64,000 bases of DNA from Phytohabitans sp052068095 (lineage in GTDB: Bacteria > Actinomycetota > Actinomycetes > Mycobacteriales > Micromonosporaceae). Positions 52,155 through 59,996 of the stretch are shown piece after piece. The notes beneath the pieces were generated by a model that was given only the letters and a program-made list of their open reading frames with translations, did no database searches and was not told where the DNA came from. Position numbers and translations under genes: made by a program. How positions within the stretch are numbered: the stretch's first letter is position 1; the number at the start of each line of letters is the position of its first letter. Where the stretch lies: assembly GCF_052068095.1 (NCBI RefSeq), contig NZ_JBQHDG010000018.1, positions 186,001 through 250,000 of the forward strand, written 5' to 3'.

Positions 52155-52727
52155 ATGACGTCGCCAACCCAGACCGGCACCGCGCCGTCCTCCGCCGACA
52201 AGGTGGTGCTGGTGGCGATCCCGATCGTCATCGGCGCGGCCGTGTCGGTGGCGCTCGGCGTCTACGGCCGCATGCACGAGCCCACCGGCATCGCGGTCAG
52301 CGTGGCCGGCTTCTCCAGCCCGCAGACCGTGAAGGTGTGGCTCGCGTCGGGCGTGGCGCTCTTCGCGCTGGTGCAGCTGTTCACCGCACTGGTCATGTGG
52401 GGCAAGATTTCGTTCGTGCCGTCCGGCCGCTGGACCGGCCCGACACACCGCTGGTCGGGCCGGATCGCGTTCCTGCTGTCCATCCCGGTCGCCGTGCACT
52501 GCCTGTACGCACTGGGCTTCCAGTCCTACGACCGGCGGGTGCTGGTCCACTCGTTGCTCGGCTGCTTCGTCTTCGGGGCGTTCACGGTGAAGATGCTGCT
52601 GCTGACCCGGCGCGGCCTGCCGGGCTGGCTGCTCCCCGTCGCCGGCGGCCTCGTGTTCACCGCGTTCATCGGTCTGTGGCTGACCTCGTCGCTGTGGTTC
52701 TTCACCGAGGTCGGCGTAAAGCTCTAG
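52155..52727 (+). CDS. DUF6529-like multi-pass membrane protein (possible haem-binding partner of Rieske)
   Basis: This 190-residue protein has five hydrophobic segments, for example VVLVAIPIVIGAAVSVALG, VALFALVQLFTALVMWG and WLLPVAGGLVFTAFIGLWL. His residues sit near helix ends (THRWSGR, VAVHCLYALG, LVHSLLGC), which could ligate haem as in small cytochrome b-like proteins. It lies 13 bp before a Rieske lipoprotein gene, the arrangement seen for DUF6529 proteins in actinobacteria. Together they could form a minimal membrane electron-transfer pair. Haem binding is not proven. Confidence 0.75.
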   Translation: MTSPTQTGTAPSSADKVVLVAIPIVIGAAVSVALGVYGRMHEPTGIAVSVAGFSSPQTVKVWLASGVALFALVQLFTALVMWGKISFVPSGRWTGPTHRWSGRIAFLLSIPVAVHCLYALGFQSYDRRVLVHSLLGCFVFGAFTVKMLLLTRRGLPGWLLPVAGGLVFTAFIGLWLTSSLWFFTEVGVKL

Positions 52728-52740
52728 AGAGGGTGAGGCT

Positions 52741-53226
52741 ATGCCGGAGCACCTCGCGTCGCGCCGGGTCCTGCTGACCGCACCGTGCGCGGCCGCGGTC
52801 GCGGCCGGCCTGGGCGCGTGCAGCACGTATGGCGGCTCGTCCGCACCTGAGCCCGCTCCGCCGGCGAATCCACCCGCGACGGGGCAGCCGCCACCGAGCA
52901 GCCCGTCAGGCGGCGGGGAGGCGCCACCGCCGGCCGGCCCGCCGCCGCTGGCCACGTTGGCCAGCATCCCGGTGGGCGGCGGCCGGATCTTCGGAGACCA
53001 GAAGGTCGTGGTGACCCAGCCGGAGGCCGGCACCGTGAAGGCGTTCTCCACGACCTGCACCCACGCCGGCTGCGAGGTCACCGCCGTCGCCGACGGCACC
53101 ATCAACTGCCCGTGCCACGGCAGCAAGTTCGCCATCGCGGACGGCTCGGTCACGGACGGCCCCGCGCCCCGCCCCCTCCCCGCCGTAGGCGTCCAAGTGG
53201 ACGGCGATGCCATCAGGCTCACGTAG
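52741..53226 (+). CDS. Rieske [2Fe-2S] lipoprotein
   Basis: This is a 161-residue protein with an N-terminal signal containing SRRVLL and a lipobox (GLGAC, with the Cys near residue 27). A Pro/Ser/Gly-rich linker leads to a compact Rieske domain with both cluster motifs, CTHAGC and CPCHGS, plus the disulphide Cys residues. The likely place is the outer face of the membrane. It would accept or donate electrons for the DUF6529 protein encoded just upstream; the RBS is GAGAGGG. Confidence 0.93.
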   Translation: MPEHLASRRVLLTAPCAAAVAAGLGACSTYGGSSAPEPAPPANPPATGQPPPSSPSGGGEAPPPAGPPPLATLASIPVGGGRIFGDQKVVVTQPEAGTVKAFSTTCTHAGCEVTAVADGTINCPCHGSKFAIADGSVTDGPAPRPLPAVGVQVDGDAIRLT

Positions 53227-53270
53227 GCGATACACTTCGATGGTCGTCAATTCTTTGCGTAGGAGGCACC

Positions 53271-53678
53271 ATGATTCGCGGCCGGCTGGTATTGGTTCTC
53301 GCGGCGACCGTCGCTCTGGCCGGGGGCCTGGCCGCTCCCGCTGAGGCCGCCCCGGCCGGGCCCGCGGCGGTCGCGTCCGACGCCGAACTGATACCGCTGC
53401 CGCCGCCCGGCCAGCCGGTCGTGTCGGAGCTGACGCCGACGAGCGCACGACTCACCTGGACCCGGTCGGCCGGCCCCGTGTTCCGCCACTCGATGAGCCA
53501 GTTCGTCGACGGCGCCTGGCGGGGCTACGCGTCGATGCCGTTCACCACCTTCGTCGTCGGTGCCCTCACCCCGGGCGGCACCTACACGTTCGCGGTGCAG
53601 TCCCACGCCCTCTGGGGTTCGGGGTACACCAGCAGCCCACTGTCGCCGCCGGTCACCTTCACCACGCCACTGAGCTGA
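53271..53678 (+). CDS. Small secreted fibronectin type III protein
   Basis: This 135-residue protein has a Sec signal (LVLVLAATVALAGGLAAPAEA) and one FnIII-like domain (VVSELTPTSARLTWTRS; LTPGGTYTFAVQSHA; PPVTFTTPLS). FnIII modules in secreted actinomycete proteins bind polysaccharide or partner proteins; here no catalytic domain is attached. ATG 53271 has AGGAGG upstream. It is 44 bp after the Rieske gene and may be co-transcribed with it or stand alone. Confidence 0.82.
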   Translation: MIRGRLVLVLAATVALAGGLAAPAEAAPAGPAAVASDAELIPLPPPGQPVVSELTPTSARLTWTRSAGPVFRHSMSQFVDGAWRGYASMPFTTFVVGALTPGGTYTFAVQSHALWGSGYTSSPLSPPVTFTTPLS

Positions 53679-53732
53679 CGGGAAATGACTGTCCAATACG
53701 ACGCAAAGTGAGCACTTGTGTCGTGGCAGCGC

Positions 53733-53784
53733 CGGAGGATTGACGCTTCCGATCTTTTTCGGATGCGATATTATGAATCCTCCG
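53733..53784. repeat. Long inverted repeat upstream of fxsT
   Basis: CGGAGGATT (53733-53741) and AATCCTCCG (53776-53784) are perfect 9-bp arms around a 34-nt interior that itself folds (TCCGA/TCGGA around a T-run). It lies about 30 bp before the GTG of the NB-ARC/TPR gene. It may be a terminator for the upstream FnIII gene or a 5'-UTR regulatory hairpin. Confidence 0.5.
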
Positions 53785-53816
53785 ATACTGGCGCGAGCAT
53801 ATGAGATGAGTGCCCC

Positions 53817-56800
53817 GTGGCCGAAGTCGTGCTGGGTCGAGATCACCTCGACGGCATGTTGGAAACGCTACTACGAGTTCCAGCACTTGGTGATTCTGAT
53901 GTGCGAGATGCACGGGTGGAAGATCTACGACGGGCGCTAGCGCGCCCGTTGGAGATCACCCGATCGGTCGACGCGAGGCGCGATCTCCTGGCGATCCTCA
54001 ACGCTTCACAGACCTGTTCCGGCGGGCTCAAAACGTTCACTCAGATCGTTCTGCGCCACCATCGCGGCGACGACAGCGCACGAGCGGCCGCCCTGGCACA
54101 CGACGCGAGCGGGCCCGCACTGCTCTCCGCTCCCGACCGGGAAAAATTGCGCGGCGTTCTCGCGAGCATTTCGATCGGCGAGGTCGCCGACGCGGTCTCC
54201 GAGGTCGGCGAGCTTTCCGAGGTCAGCGAGCTGCGGTCGCTGCAAACCTGGCGTGATACCGCCAAGGCGATCCGCATCATCGAGCGATTGCCGGTAGCCG
54301 CCGACGGCGTGCCGCCTCTAGTCACTTTCGTCGAGCGTCTGAAAGCGCTCGTGAGCGGCCAGACCTCCGAGCAGCTCCGGGTATGGGTGGACACGGTCGC
54401 CGGCGGGCTCGGCATCGAGGCGCGCGCGCTCGCGGGTCTCCGGGCGACCGGTCGGCACGGGCGGGGCGGTCACCCGCTCCCGGACGAGGCCGTCCAGCCG
54501 GCCGACTCCACCGTCGTCGACCGCCGCCGGCCGCGTCCGCGCCGCACCGACGAAGCCGGCATGCTGTGGGGCGGCGTCCCCATCCGCAACCGTAACTTCA
54601 CCGGCCGCGAGGTGTTGCTGGAGCAGTTGGAAGAGGCTCTGCGCACGAGTTCCAAGGCGTCGGTGCTGCCACAAACCCTGCATGGGATGGGTGGTGTCGG
54701 CAAGACACAGCTCGTCATCGAGTACGTTTACCGGCACCTCGATCAGTACGACCTGATCTGGTGGATCCCGGCCGAGCAGACGGCGGCTGTGTTGAGTTCG
54801 CTCAGTGCTCTCGGCGAGCGGCTCGGACTCCCCACTACCGAAGATCGACAGCAATCCGCGCGAATGGTCATCGACGCCCTGGCCAGCGGAGAGCTCTCGT
54901 GGTTGCTGGTCTATGACAACGCCGATGATCCAGACAGTTTGGATCAGTTCCTGCCGTCGTCCGGCGGCGATGTGATCGTTACGACGCGCATCCAGGAATG
55001 GGCCTCGGTCGGGCCAGCGATCGAGGTCGACGTCTTCACGCGTTCCGAAAGCGTCGAGCTGCTACTCAAGCGCAGCCGTGACAGCGAGGGCAACGTCCGC
55101 ATTCTCGAGTCCGACGCGGCACAGCTCGCCGAAAAGCTCGGCGATCTCCCACTGGCGCTGGAGCAGGCGGCGTCCTGGTACCTGGCCACGGCGATGCCGA
55201 TCAAGGAATACCTGGAGTTGCTCGACAGCCACATCGAGCTGTTGTCCGAAGGAAAGCCGAGCAACTACCCACTTTCCGTCGCGGCTTTCGTGACTCTCGC
55301 GAGCGAGCAGCTGCGCCAGGACCAGCCAGCCACGGCTCAGCTTTTCGAGCTCTTCGCGTACCTCGGCGGTGAGCCGGTGGCGGTGTCACTGCTGGCCGCC
55401 GGCAAGAACGCGGACCTCACCGAGCCCTTGCGCGGCCTGCTGCGCGCCAAGATCCCACTCAGCCGGGCCGTTCGCGACCTCAACAGGTTCGGCCTGGCGA
55501 AGGTCGACGCCACGCAGCGGATCCAGGTGCACCGGCTGGTGCAGCGCGTGCTACGCGACACCATGCCGCCCGAGCTGGCCAAGGCGACCTTGCGCAACGT
55601 CAGAAACATCCTCGTCCAGGCCAATCCCGGCGACGCGGACGATCTCGGTGAGCTCGCCCTCGCCCAGCACGCCGAGATCGGTCCACACATCATGCCCGCC
55701 GACCTGATCAACGCCGACACTCTCGAGGCTCGCCAGGTCGTCGTCGAGCACACCCGCTACCTGTACATCATCGGCGACTTCGAAAACAGCCGTCGGCTGG
55801 CGGAGTGGGCCGCGACCGCGTGGGAGAAGGAAACCTTCGATCCGCGGCTCGGGCCAGATGGTGAGTTCACGCTGCTGGCACGCGCCCAGATGGCCAACGC
55901 GATGCGCTCTTACGGCGACAGCGCGAGCGCCGCCGAGATCACCCTCGACACCTACGAGCGCTTCCGCTCGAGTCCACAGCTCGGCCCCAACCACGAGTCC
56001 ACCCTCATCACCGGCAACCAGGTCGGCGCCGACCTGCGCATCGCCGGCAGATACCTACAGGCCCTCGAGTTCGACAAGCAGTCCGTGGCGGCGCACCGCC
56101 GGGTGTTCAAGGCGGAAGACGACACGTACACGCTGCGGGCCAAGACCAACCTCGCGGTCGACTTCCGGATGGTGGGCAGCTTCGCCGAGGCGTTCAAGCT
56201 CGATCGAGAGGTCGCCGACTACTGGGAAGACGCGGGCCGCAGAGACTGGCGCGCCTTCGAGGCGTACATGAACATGGCACGCAGCTACTACGGCATGGGC
56301 GCCTACGCCGCCGGTCTTGAGCTTGTCGAGCGCTGGCGGGAGCCGCTGCACGACGCGCTCGGGTCAAGCCATCGGCTTTCTCTGCTCGCCGACCGGACAT
56401 ACGCCATCCTGCTCCGCAAGTCTGGCCGGCTCGACAACGCCACCGTCCTCCTCGAAGAGCTACAGGGGCGCACCCAGAAGCGGTTCGGGTCCAACCACGA
56501 GTACACCGTCGCGGTGAGCGTGAGCCGCGCCAACGCACTCCGCGAGTCCGGCGAGCTCGACGAAGCCGAGCAGCAGATCTCCGACGCCCTGGGCAGATAC
56601 AAGTCCGACTTTGGCGAGCGACACCCGCTGACCCTCGTCGCCATGGTCAACCAGGCCATCATCCGGCGAACCCGCGGCGAGCTCGACGACGCCCGAGATC
56701 TCGACGACCGCTGCTTCGCAGAGCTCGCGAGCGTGCTGTCGCCCGAGCACCCGTACACCTTGTGTGCCGGCGCCTCGCTCGCCATCGACTTGGCGCTGGC

Positions 56801-57092
56801 CGGCCAGGCCGATGCGGCGCTCGACCTTTCTACCAAGGTGTTGCAGACCTCCCGGGAGACGACCGGTGGCGGGCACGAGGAGCGAAACGGCTTCGAGCAC
56901 CCATACCTGCTGATGCGTGCGGTCAACCTCGCTCACGACCTGCTGGCGTCCGGTCACGCCAACGAGGGCAACGCGCTGCTCGCGGAGTCTCTCGACGCGC
57001 TGCGCCGGCTGTTGGGGCCGGACCATCACGAGGTCGTGTTGGTCGCCGAAGGTCAGCGTGCCGAGGGCGACATCGAGCCGCCGCCGACCTGA
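53817..57092 (+). CDS. fxsT: FxSxx-COOH system NB-ARC/TPR protein (FxsT-like)
   Basis: This is a 1091-residue STAND-type protein. The N-terminal 250 residues are helical and include an effector-associated-like domain; MLWGGVPIRNRNFTGREVLL precedes the NB-ARC P-loop GMGGVGKTQL (about residue 290). Next come WLLVYDNADDPDSL (Walker B-like), VIVTTRIQEW and LPLALEQAASWYL. The C-terminal half is made of TPR repeats (LGPNHESTL, FGSNHEYTVAVS, LGPDHHEVVLV). Family members occur beside FxSxx-COOH peptide loci and may sense or transmit the modified peptide. GTG 53817 has a weak RBS. It is convergent with the fxs operon (16-bp gap). Confidence 0.88.
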   Translation: MAEVVLGRDHLDGMLETLLRVPALGDSDVRDARVEDLRRALARPLEITRSVDARRDLLAILNASQTCSGGLKTFTQIVLRHHRGDDSARAAALAHDASGPALLSAPDREKLRGVLASISIGEVADAVSEVGELSEVSELRSLQTWRDTAKAIRIIERLPVAADGVPPLVTFVERLKALVSGQTSEQLRVWVDTVAGGLGIEARALAGLRATGRHGRGGHPLPDEAVQPADSTVVDRRRPRPRRTDEAGMLWGGVPIRNRNFTGREVLLEQLEEALRTSSKASVLPQTLHGMGGVGKTQLVIEYVYRHLDQYDLIWWIPAEQTAAVLSSLSALGERLGLPTTEDRQQSARMVIDALASGELSWLLVYDNADDPDSLDQFLPSSGGDVIVTTRIQEWASVGPAIEVDVFTRSESVELLLKRSRDSEGNVRILESDAAQLAEKLGDLPLALEQAASWYLATAMPIKEYLELLDSHIELLSEGKPSNYPLSVAAFVTLASEQLRQDQPATAQLFELFAYLGGEPVAVSLLAAGKNADLTEPLRGLLRAKIPLSRAVRDLNRFGLAKVDATQRIQVHRLVQRVLRDTMPPELAKATLRNVRNILVQANPGDADDLGELALAQHAEIGPHIMPADLINADTLEARQVVVEHTRYLYIIGDFENSRRLAEWAATAWEKETFDPRLGPDGEFTLLARAQMANAMRSYGDSASAAEITLDTYERFRSSPQLGPNHESTLITGNQVGADLRIAGRYLQALEFDKQSVAAHRRVFKAEDDTYTLRAKTNLAVDFRMVGSFAEAFKLDREVADYWEDAGRRDWRAFEAYMNMARSYYGMGAYAAGLELVERWREPLHDALGSSHRLSLLADRTYAILLRKSGRLDNATVLLEELQGRTQKRFGSNHEYTVAVSVSRANALRESGELDEAEQQISDALGRYKSDFGERHPLTLVAMVNQAIIRRTRGELDDARDLDDRCFAELASVLSPEHPYTLCAGASLAIDLALAGQADAALDLSTKVLQTSRETTGGGHEERNGFEHPYLLMRAVNLAHDLLASGHANEGNALLAESLDALRRLLGPDHHEVVLVAEGQRAEGDIEPPPT

Positions 57093-57108
57093 GCGGTCCG
57101 TGCCAGGC

Positions 57109-58413
57109 TCAGGCTGGCGTGGCGCCGGCGCCGTTGCGGTGCAGCCACTGCTGCCGGATGCGGGCAGTGGTCTCCTCCGCCGCCCGTGCCACGGCCGCCG
57201 GCACGGATACGCCCAGCAGCTCGTCGGTCGTCTCGCGCAGCCGGGCCACCAGCTCTCGACCTTCCGGAGTCAGCGCACCGCACTCTTCGATCGAGCTCAG
57301 GCCGATGTCCACATGGATGCGTCCGGTGGCAAACTGCCGCGTCGCGGTTTCCTCCAAGCCGTCGACCTCGCGCAGCACCCGCCACATGTCGACGACCCCG
57401 ACGAACGCGTAGACACCCTGGAGGAGACCCGCCAAGGGCCGCGGGTCCGTGCGCCACGGCGCGAAGTACCTGCCGCGGTCGGCCGGGTCGCTCATCGGTA
57501 CGAGGTCGAGCATCGCGCTCAGCTTGGAGTGCTGAAACTCGTGAACGATCGTCACCGCGAACTCCGCCGGTGACGGCGGGCGGGTCAGGCCGAAGACGCC
57601 GAAGGCATGGCGGATCGTGGCGCTGCGCGCCGATCGGCCGTCCGGGTCCAGCAGCGGTACGAGCGTCCGCAGCCCAGCCACCAGCTCCGCCGCGCGCTCC
57701 GGCCGGCGCTGCGCGAGCAGCTGCCACGCACCGGCGAAGTGCTCCTGCCAGGCGGCCACCTCGCTGGCGGCCAGCCGGGGTGCCGGCGGCACGTGATGTC
57801 CGTGCCGGTACGGGTCGACGTCGTCGAGGCCGACGGCGAGCCGCTGGCCCGCGGCCTCCGCGGTCAGCCGCCGTACCGGCAGCCAGCGCGACTCGTCCTC
57901 CTCGCCGCCCACCTCGAGGACCGTCCCGCCACCGCTGAGCGTGAGGCGACCGCCTTCCGCGGTGAGCAGCGCCCGTTCGGTGGCGCCGAGCTTCGCTACT
58001 CCGACTCCGGGTACGGCCGCGATACCTTCCCGCACCGGGATCTCCGCCGCGCCGTCGACACCGGTCGCCGCGCCGGCCACGATCGCGATGGCCGCGAGCT
58101 GTGCCACGTCCGTCCACTTCGGACTGCCACGGTGCGCCGCGCGGGCCGCGATCGCCGCCCAACCGCCGACAAGTGGGGCGCCGATCACCTCGCGAAACCG
58201 CTCAGGGTCACGGCGCCGAGCTCGCTCGAGAGCGCCGGCCACCGCGTCACGCTCGCTCGCCGGACCGGGCCACCGCTCCAACAGGTACCCGATGAGCTGA
58301 AGGTGCTTGCTCACCTGCGAGAGACGCAGGGCTTCCACCGCCGGCGCACCGCCAAGACCCCCGGCGAGCCGGTCGAACAGGGTCTTTTCGAGCTCGAAGA
58401 CAGCGGTGCTCAT
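57109..58413 (-). CDS. FxSxx-linked HExxH-motif protein
   Basis: This is a 434-residue protein. The defining motif HEFQHSKLSAML (HExxH, near residue 290) sits in a mainly helical protein with a conserved WRTDPRPLAGLLQGVYAFVG segment behind it. These proteins accompany FxSxx-COOH radical SAM enzymes. Related HExxH proteins have recently been described as 2-oxoglutarate-dependent peptide hydroxylases rather than proteases, so a second tailoring step on the peptide is plausible. Which reaction applies here is not decided by sequence. ATG 58413 overlaps the fxsB stop (ATGA). Confidence 0.87.
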   Translation of the reverse strand: MSTAVFELEKTLFDRLAGGLGGAPAVEALRLSQVSKHLQLIGYLLERWPGPASERDAVAGALERARRRDPERFREVIGAPLVGGWAAIAARAAHRGSPKWTDVAQLAAIAIVAGAATGVDGAAEIPVREGIAAVPGVGVAKLGATERALLTAEGGRLTLSGGGTVLEVGGEEDESRWLPVRRLTAEAAGQRLAVGLDDVDPYRHGHHVPPAPRLAASEVAAWQEHFAGAWQLLAQRRPERAAELVAGLRTLVPLLDPDGRSARSATIRHAFGVFGLTRPPSPAEFAVTIVHEFQHSKLSAMLDLVPMSDPADRGRYFAPWRTDPRPLAGLLQGVYAFVGVVDMWRVLREVDGLEETATRQFATGRIHVDIGLSSIEECGALTPEGRELVARLRETTDELLGVSVPAAVARAAEETTARIRQQWLHRNGAGATPA

Positions 58414-59654
58414 GCGCGGACCTTTCCGGCCAGGGCGGAGAAGTCCGCGACGACCCGGTCGCGGACATGGTTGATGAGTCGTTGCAGGTCGGCGCAGTAG
58501 ATCGACGGGTTGCGGAATCCAGCCCCCGCGCGGTAGCGGTGCACGTAGTGCCCGCCGCCGCAGACTTGATGGAGCGGGCAGGCCAGGCAGTCGTCGCTGA
58601 GGGCCACGCGTCCGATCTGCCGGGCCACGACGCCGGGGTCGTCGAGCAACGCGTCCAGCTCGTCCCGCCGGATGTCCAGACCGGTCGCCGACGCCCCCTG
58701 ATACGCCGACTTCAGCGCATCGACCTGCTCGATGGTGCCGTCGGTCTCGATGACCGCGAGCGCGGCCGGGCTGAGCCCGATCTGCTCCGAGCTGCCCCTG
58801 CCGCCGAGCAGCAGCACGATCACGTCTTCGAACAGCTGGACGCTGGGCGGTTTCGCGTCCTTGTACCACCTGTCGAAGGCCGCGACGAGCCAGTCGCCGT
58901 GCGGCGTCGGCGAGCCTGGGGGCCGCTCTGGCGGGTTCTCCCAGTTCGCGTGGGGCAGGAGGAAGTTGATCGAAGGCGGCTCGAACGCCCGGAGCGCCTC
59001 GTAGGTGGCGACTGGATCGGTGCCGGCCGCGACAGTACACAGTAGACCGCCGTAGCTCGCACGGTTTTCCGGCTGGCGGAGCAGATCGAGCGCGGCCGCG
59101 ACACGATGGAATGTGCCGCGGCCGTCGTGTGTCACCCGGTGCCGGTCGTGGTCCGCACGGGTGCCGTCGACGCTGACGCCGACCCGCACCCGGTGCCGCC
59201 GCAACTGCGCCATCGTCCGCTCATCGAGCAGCACCCCGTTGGTCTGCATCCCGACCTCGACGGCGCAGTGCTCCTCGAGGCTCGCGCGCAGGTCTCCGGC
59301 GAGCTCGCCGATACGCGCCGCACCGAGTAGTAGCGGCTCGCCGCCGTGCAGGATCACGCGGATCGACCGCAGGCCGTGCCGGACGACATGGCGGGTGAGA
59401 CTGGCGACCGTCGCCTGCCACACCTCGGCCGGCATCACCGACGGCCGACCACGCCAGCTCTGGTCGGCGTGCTCGTAGACGTAGCAATAGGTGCATGCGA
59501 GATTGCACCTCGCATGCACCTTTACGATCACGTCACGCACCGGGACCGGCCGCCAGCCCGACTCGCGAAGCTGCTTCAGGTCCATCTCGCCGTACGGCCA
59601 CGGCGCGCGCCGGATGTGATCGGCACGCACCGTAGCGACGGCGGGATGGGTCAC
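58410..59654 (-). CDS. fxsB: Radical SAM/SPASM peptide maturase of the FxsB family
   Basis: This is a 414-residue radical SAM enzyme. The first cluster motif is CNLACTYCYVYE (CxxxCxxC, near residue 50), followed by VILHGGEPLLLG (the GGE motif) and VGVSVDGTRADHDRHR. The C-terminal SPASM-type region has Cys residues in DDCLACPLHQVCGGG and a later YC. The FxsB family forms three-residue cyclophane cross-links at Phe-x-Ser sites of its precursor. It is coupled to fxsA upstream and the HExxH gene downstream by 4-bp overlaps, so the three form a compact RiPP operon. Confidence 0.95.
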   Translation of the reverse strand: MTHPAVATVRADHIRRAPWPYGEMDLKQLRESGWRPVPVRDVIVKVHARCNLACTYCYVYEHADQSWRGRPSVMPAEVWQATVASLTRHVVRHGLRSIRVILHGGEPLLLGAARIGELAGDLRASLEEHCAVEVGMQTNGVLLDERTMAQLRRHRVRVGVSVDGTRADHDRHRVTHDGRGTFHRVAAALDLLRQPENRASYGGLLCTVAAGTDPVATYEALRAFEPPSINFLLPHANWENPPERPPGSPTPHGDWLVAAFDRWYKDAKPPSVQLFEDVIVLLLGGRGSSEQIGLSPAALAVIETDGTIEQVDALKSAYQGASATGLDIRRDELDALLDDPGVVARQIGRVALSDDCLACPLHQVCGGGHYVHRYRAGAGFRNPSIYCADLQRLINHVRDRVVADFSALAGKVRA

Positions 59655-59842
59655 TGCACGAAGGAACTGAACGCCGAGATGACGCCGTCAGGGTCGTCGA
59701 GGCTACGCACGAGCCGCTCTACGGAACGGACCAGAGCGGGATCACCGGAGGCCGCAAGGTCTGCGATTGCGAGGTTTGACACCTCTGCCAGCGGCGCCCA
59801 CCGATTCGACTCCGACCCTGCGTCCATCGACGTGGCGTCCAC
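59651..59842 (-). CDS. fxsA: FxSxx-COOH-type ribosomal peptide precursor
   Basis: This 63-residue precursor starts at GTG 59842 with GGAGGT nine bases upstream. A leader of about 50 residues is acidic and helical (LAEVSNLAIADLAA; VERLVRSLDDPDG). The C-terminus is ISAFSSFVQ: F58-S-S60 fits the F-x-S cross-link motif, and F61-V-Q63 is a second Phe-led triplet. The classical family ends FxSxx; here the F lies six residues from the end, so it is a variant. It is the first gene of the fxs operon. Confidence 0.9.
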   Translation of the reverse strand: MDATSMDAGSESNRWAPLAEVSNLAIADLAASGDPALVRSVERLVRSLDDPDGVISAFSSFVQ

Positions 59843-59917
59843 GGATATCTACCTCCGTCTATATGTTGACTCGCGGCGGGCACAGTCCTGCCCGCCGCGC
59901 ACACTTTGCCGGAGAAG

Positions 59918-59947
59918 TATCTAGGACTTAGAACTGCGGAGGTGTCA
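59918..59947 (-). promoter_or_regulatory. Predicted fxsA promoter
   Basis: On the minus strand TGACAC (59947-59942) and TAGATA (59923-59918) form a -35/-10 pair with an 18-bp spacer, 75 bp upstream of the fxsA GTG. The -35 box is inside the inverted repeat at 59939-59959. Confidence 0.55.
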
Positions 59948-59959
59948 GATTTACACCTC
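59939..59959. promoter_or_regulatory. Inverted repeat over the fxsA -35 box
   Basis: GAGGTGT (59939-59945) and ACACCTC (59953-59959) are perfect 7-bp arms with a 7-bp spacer. The position over the predicted -35 suggests a repressor site. Upstream, CTTGACA is repeated at 59970-59976 and 59980-59986, a 10-bp period. Confidence 0.55.
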
Positions 59960-59996
59960 ACGGGAGCAACTTGACAAATCTTGACATGGACACGGT

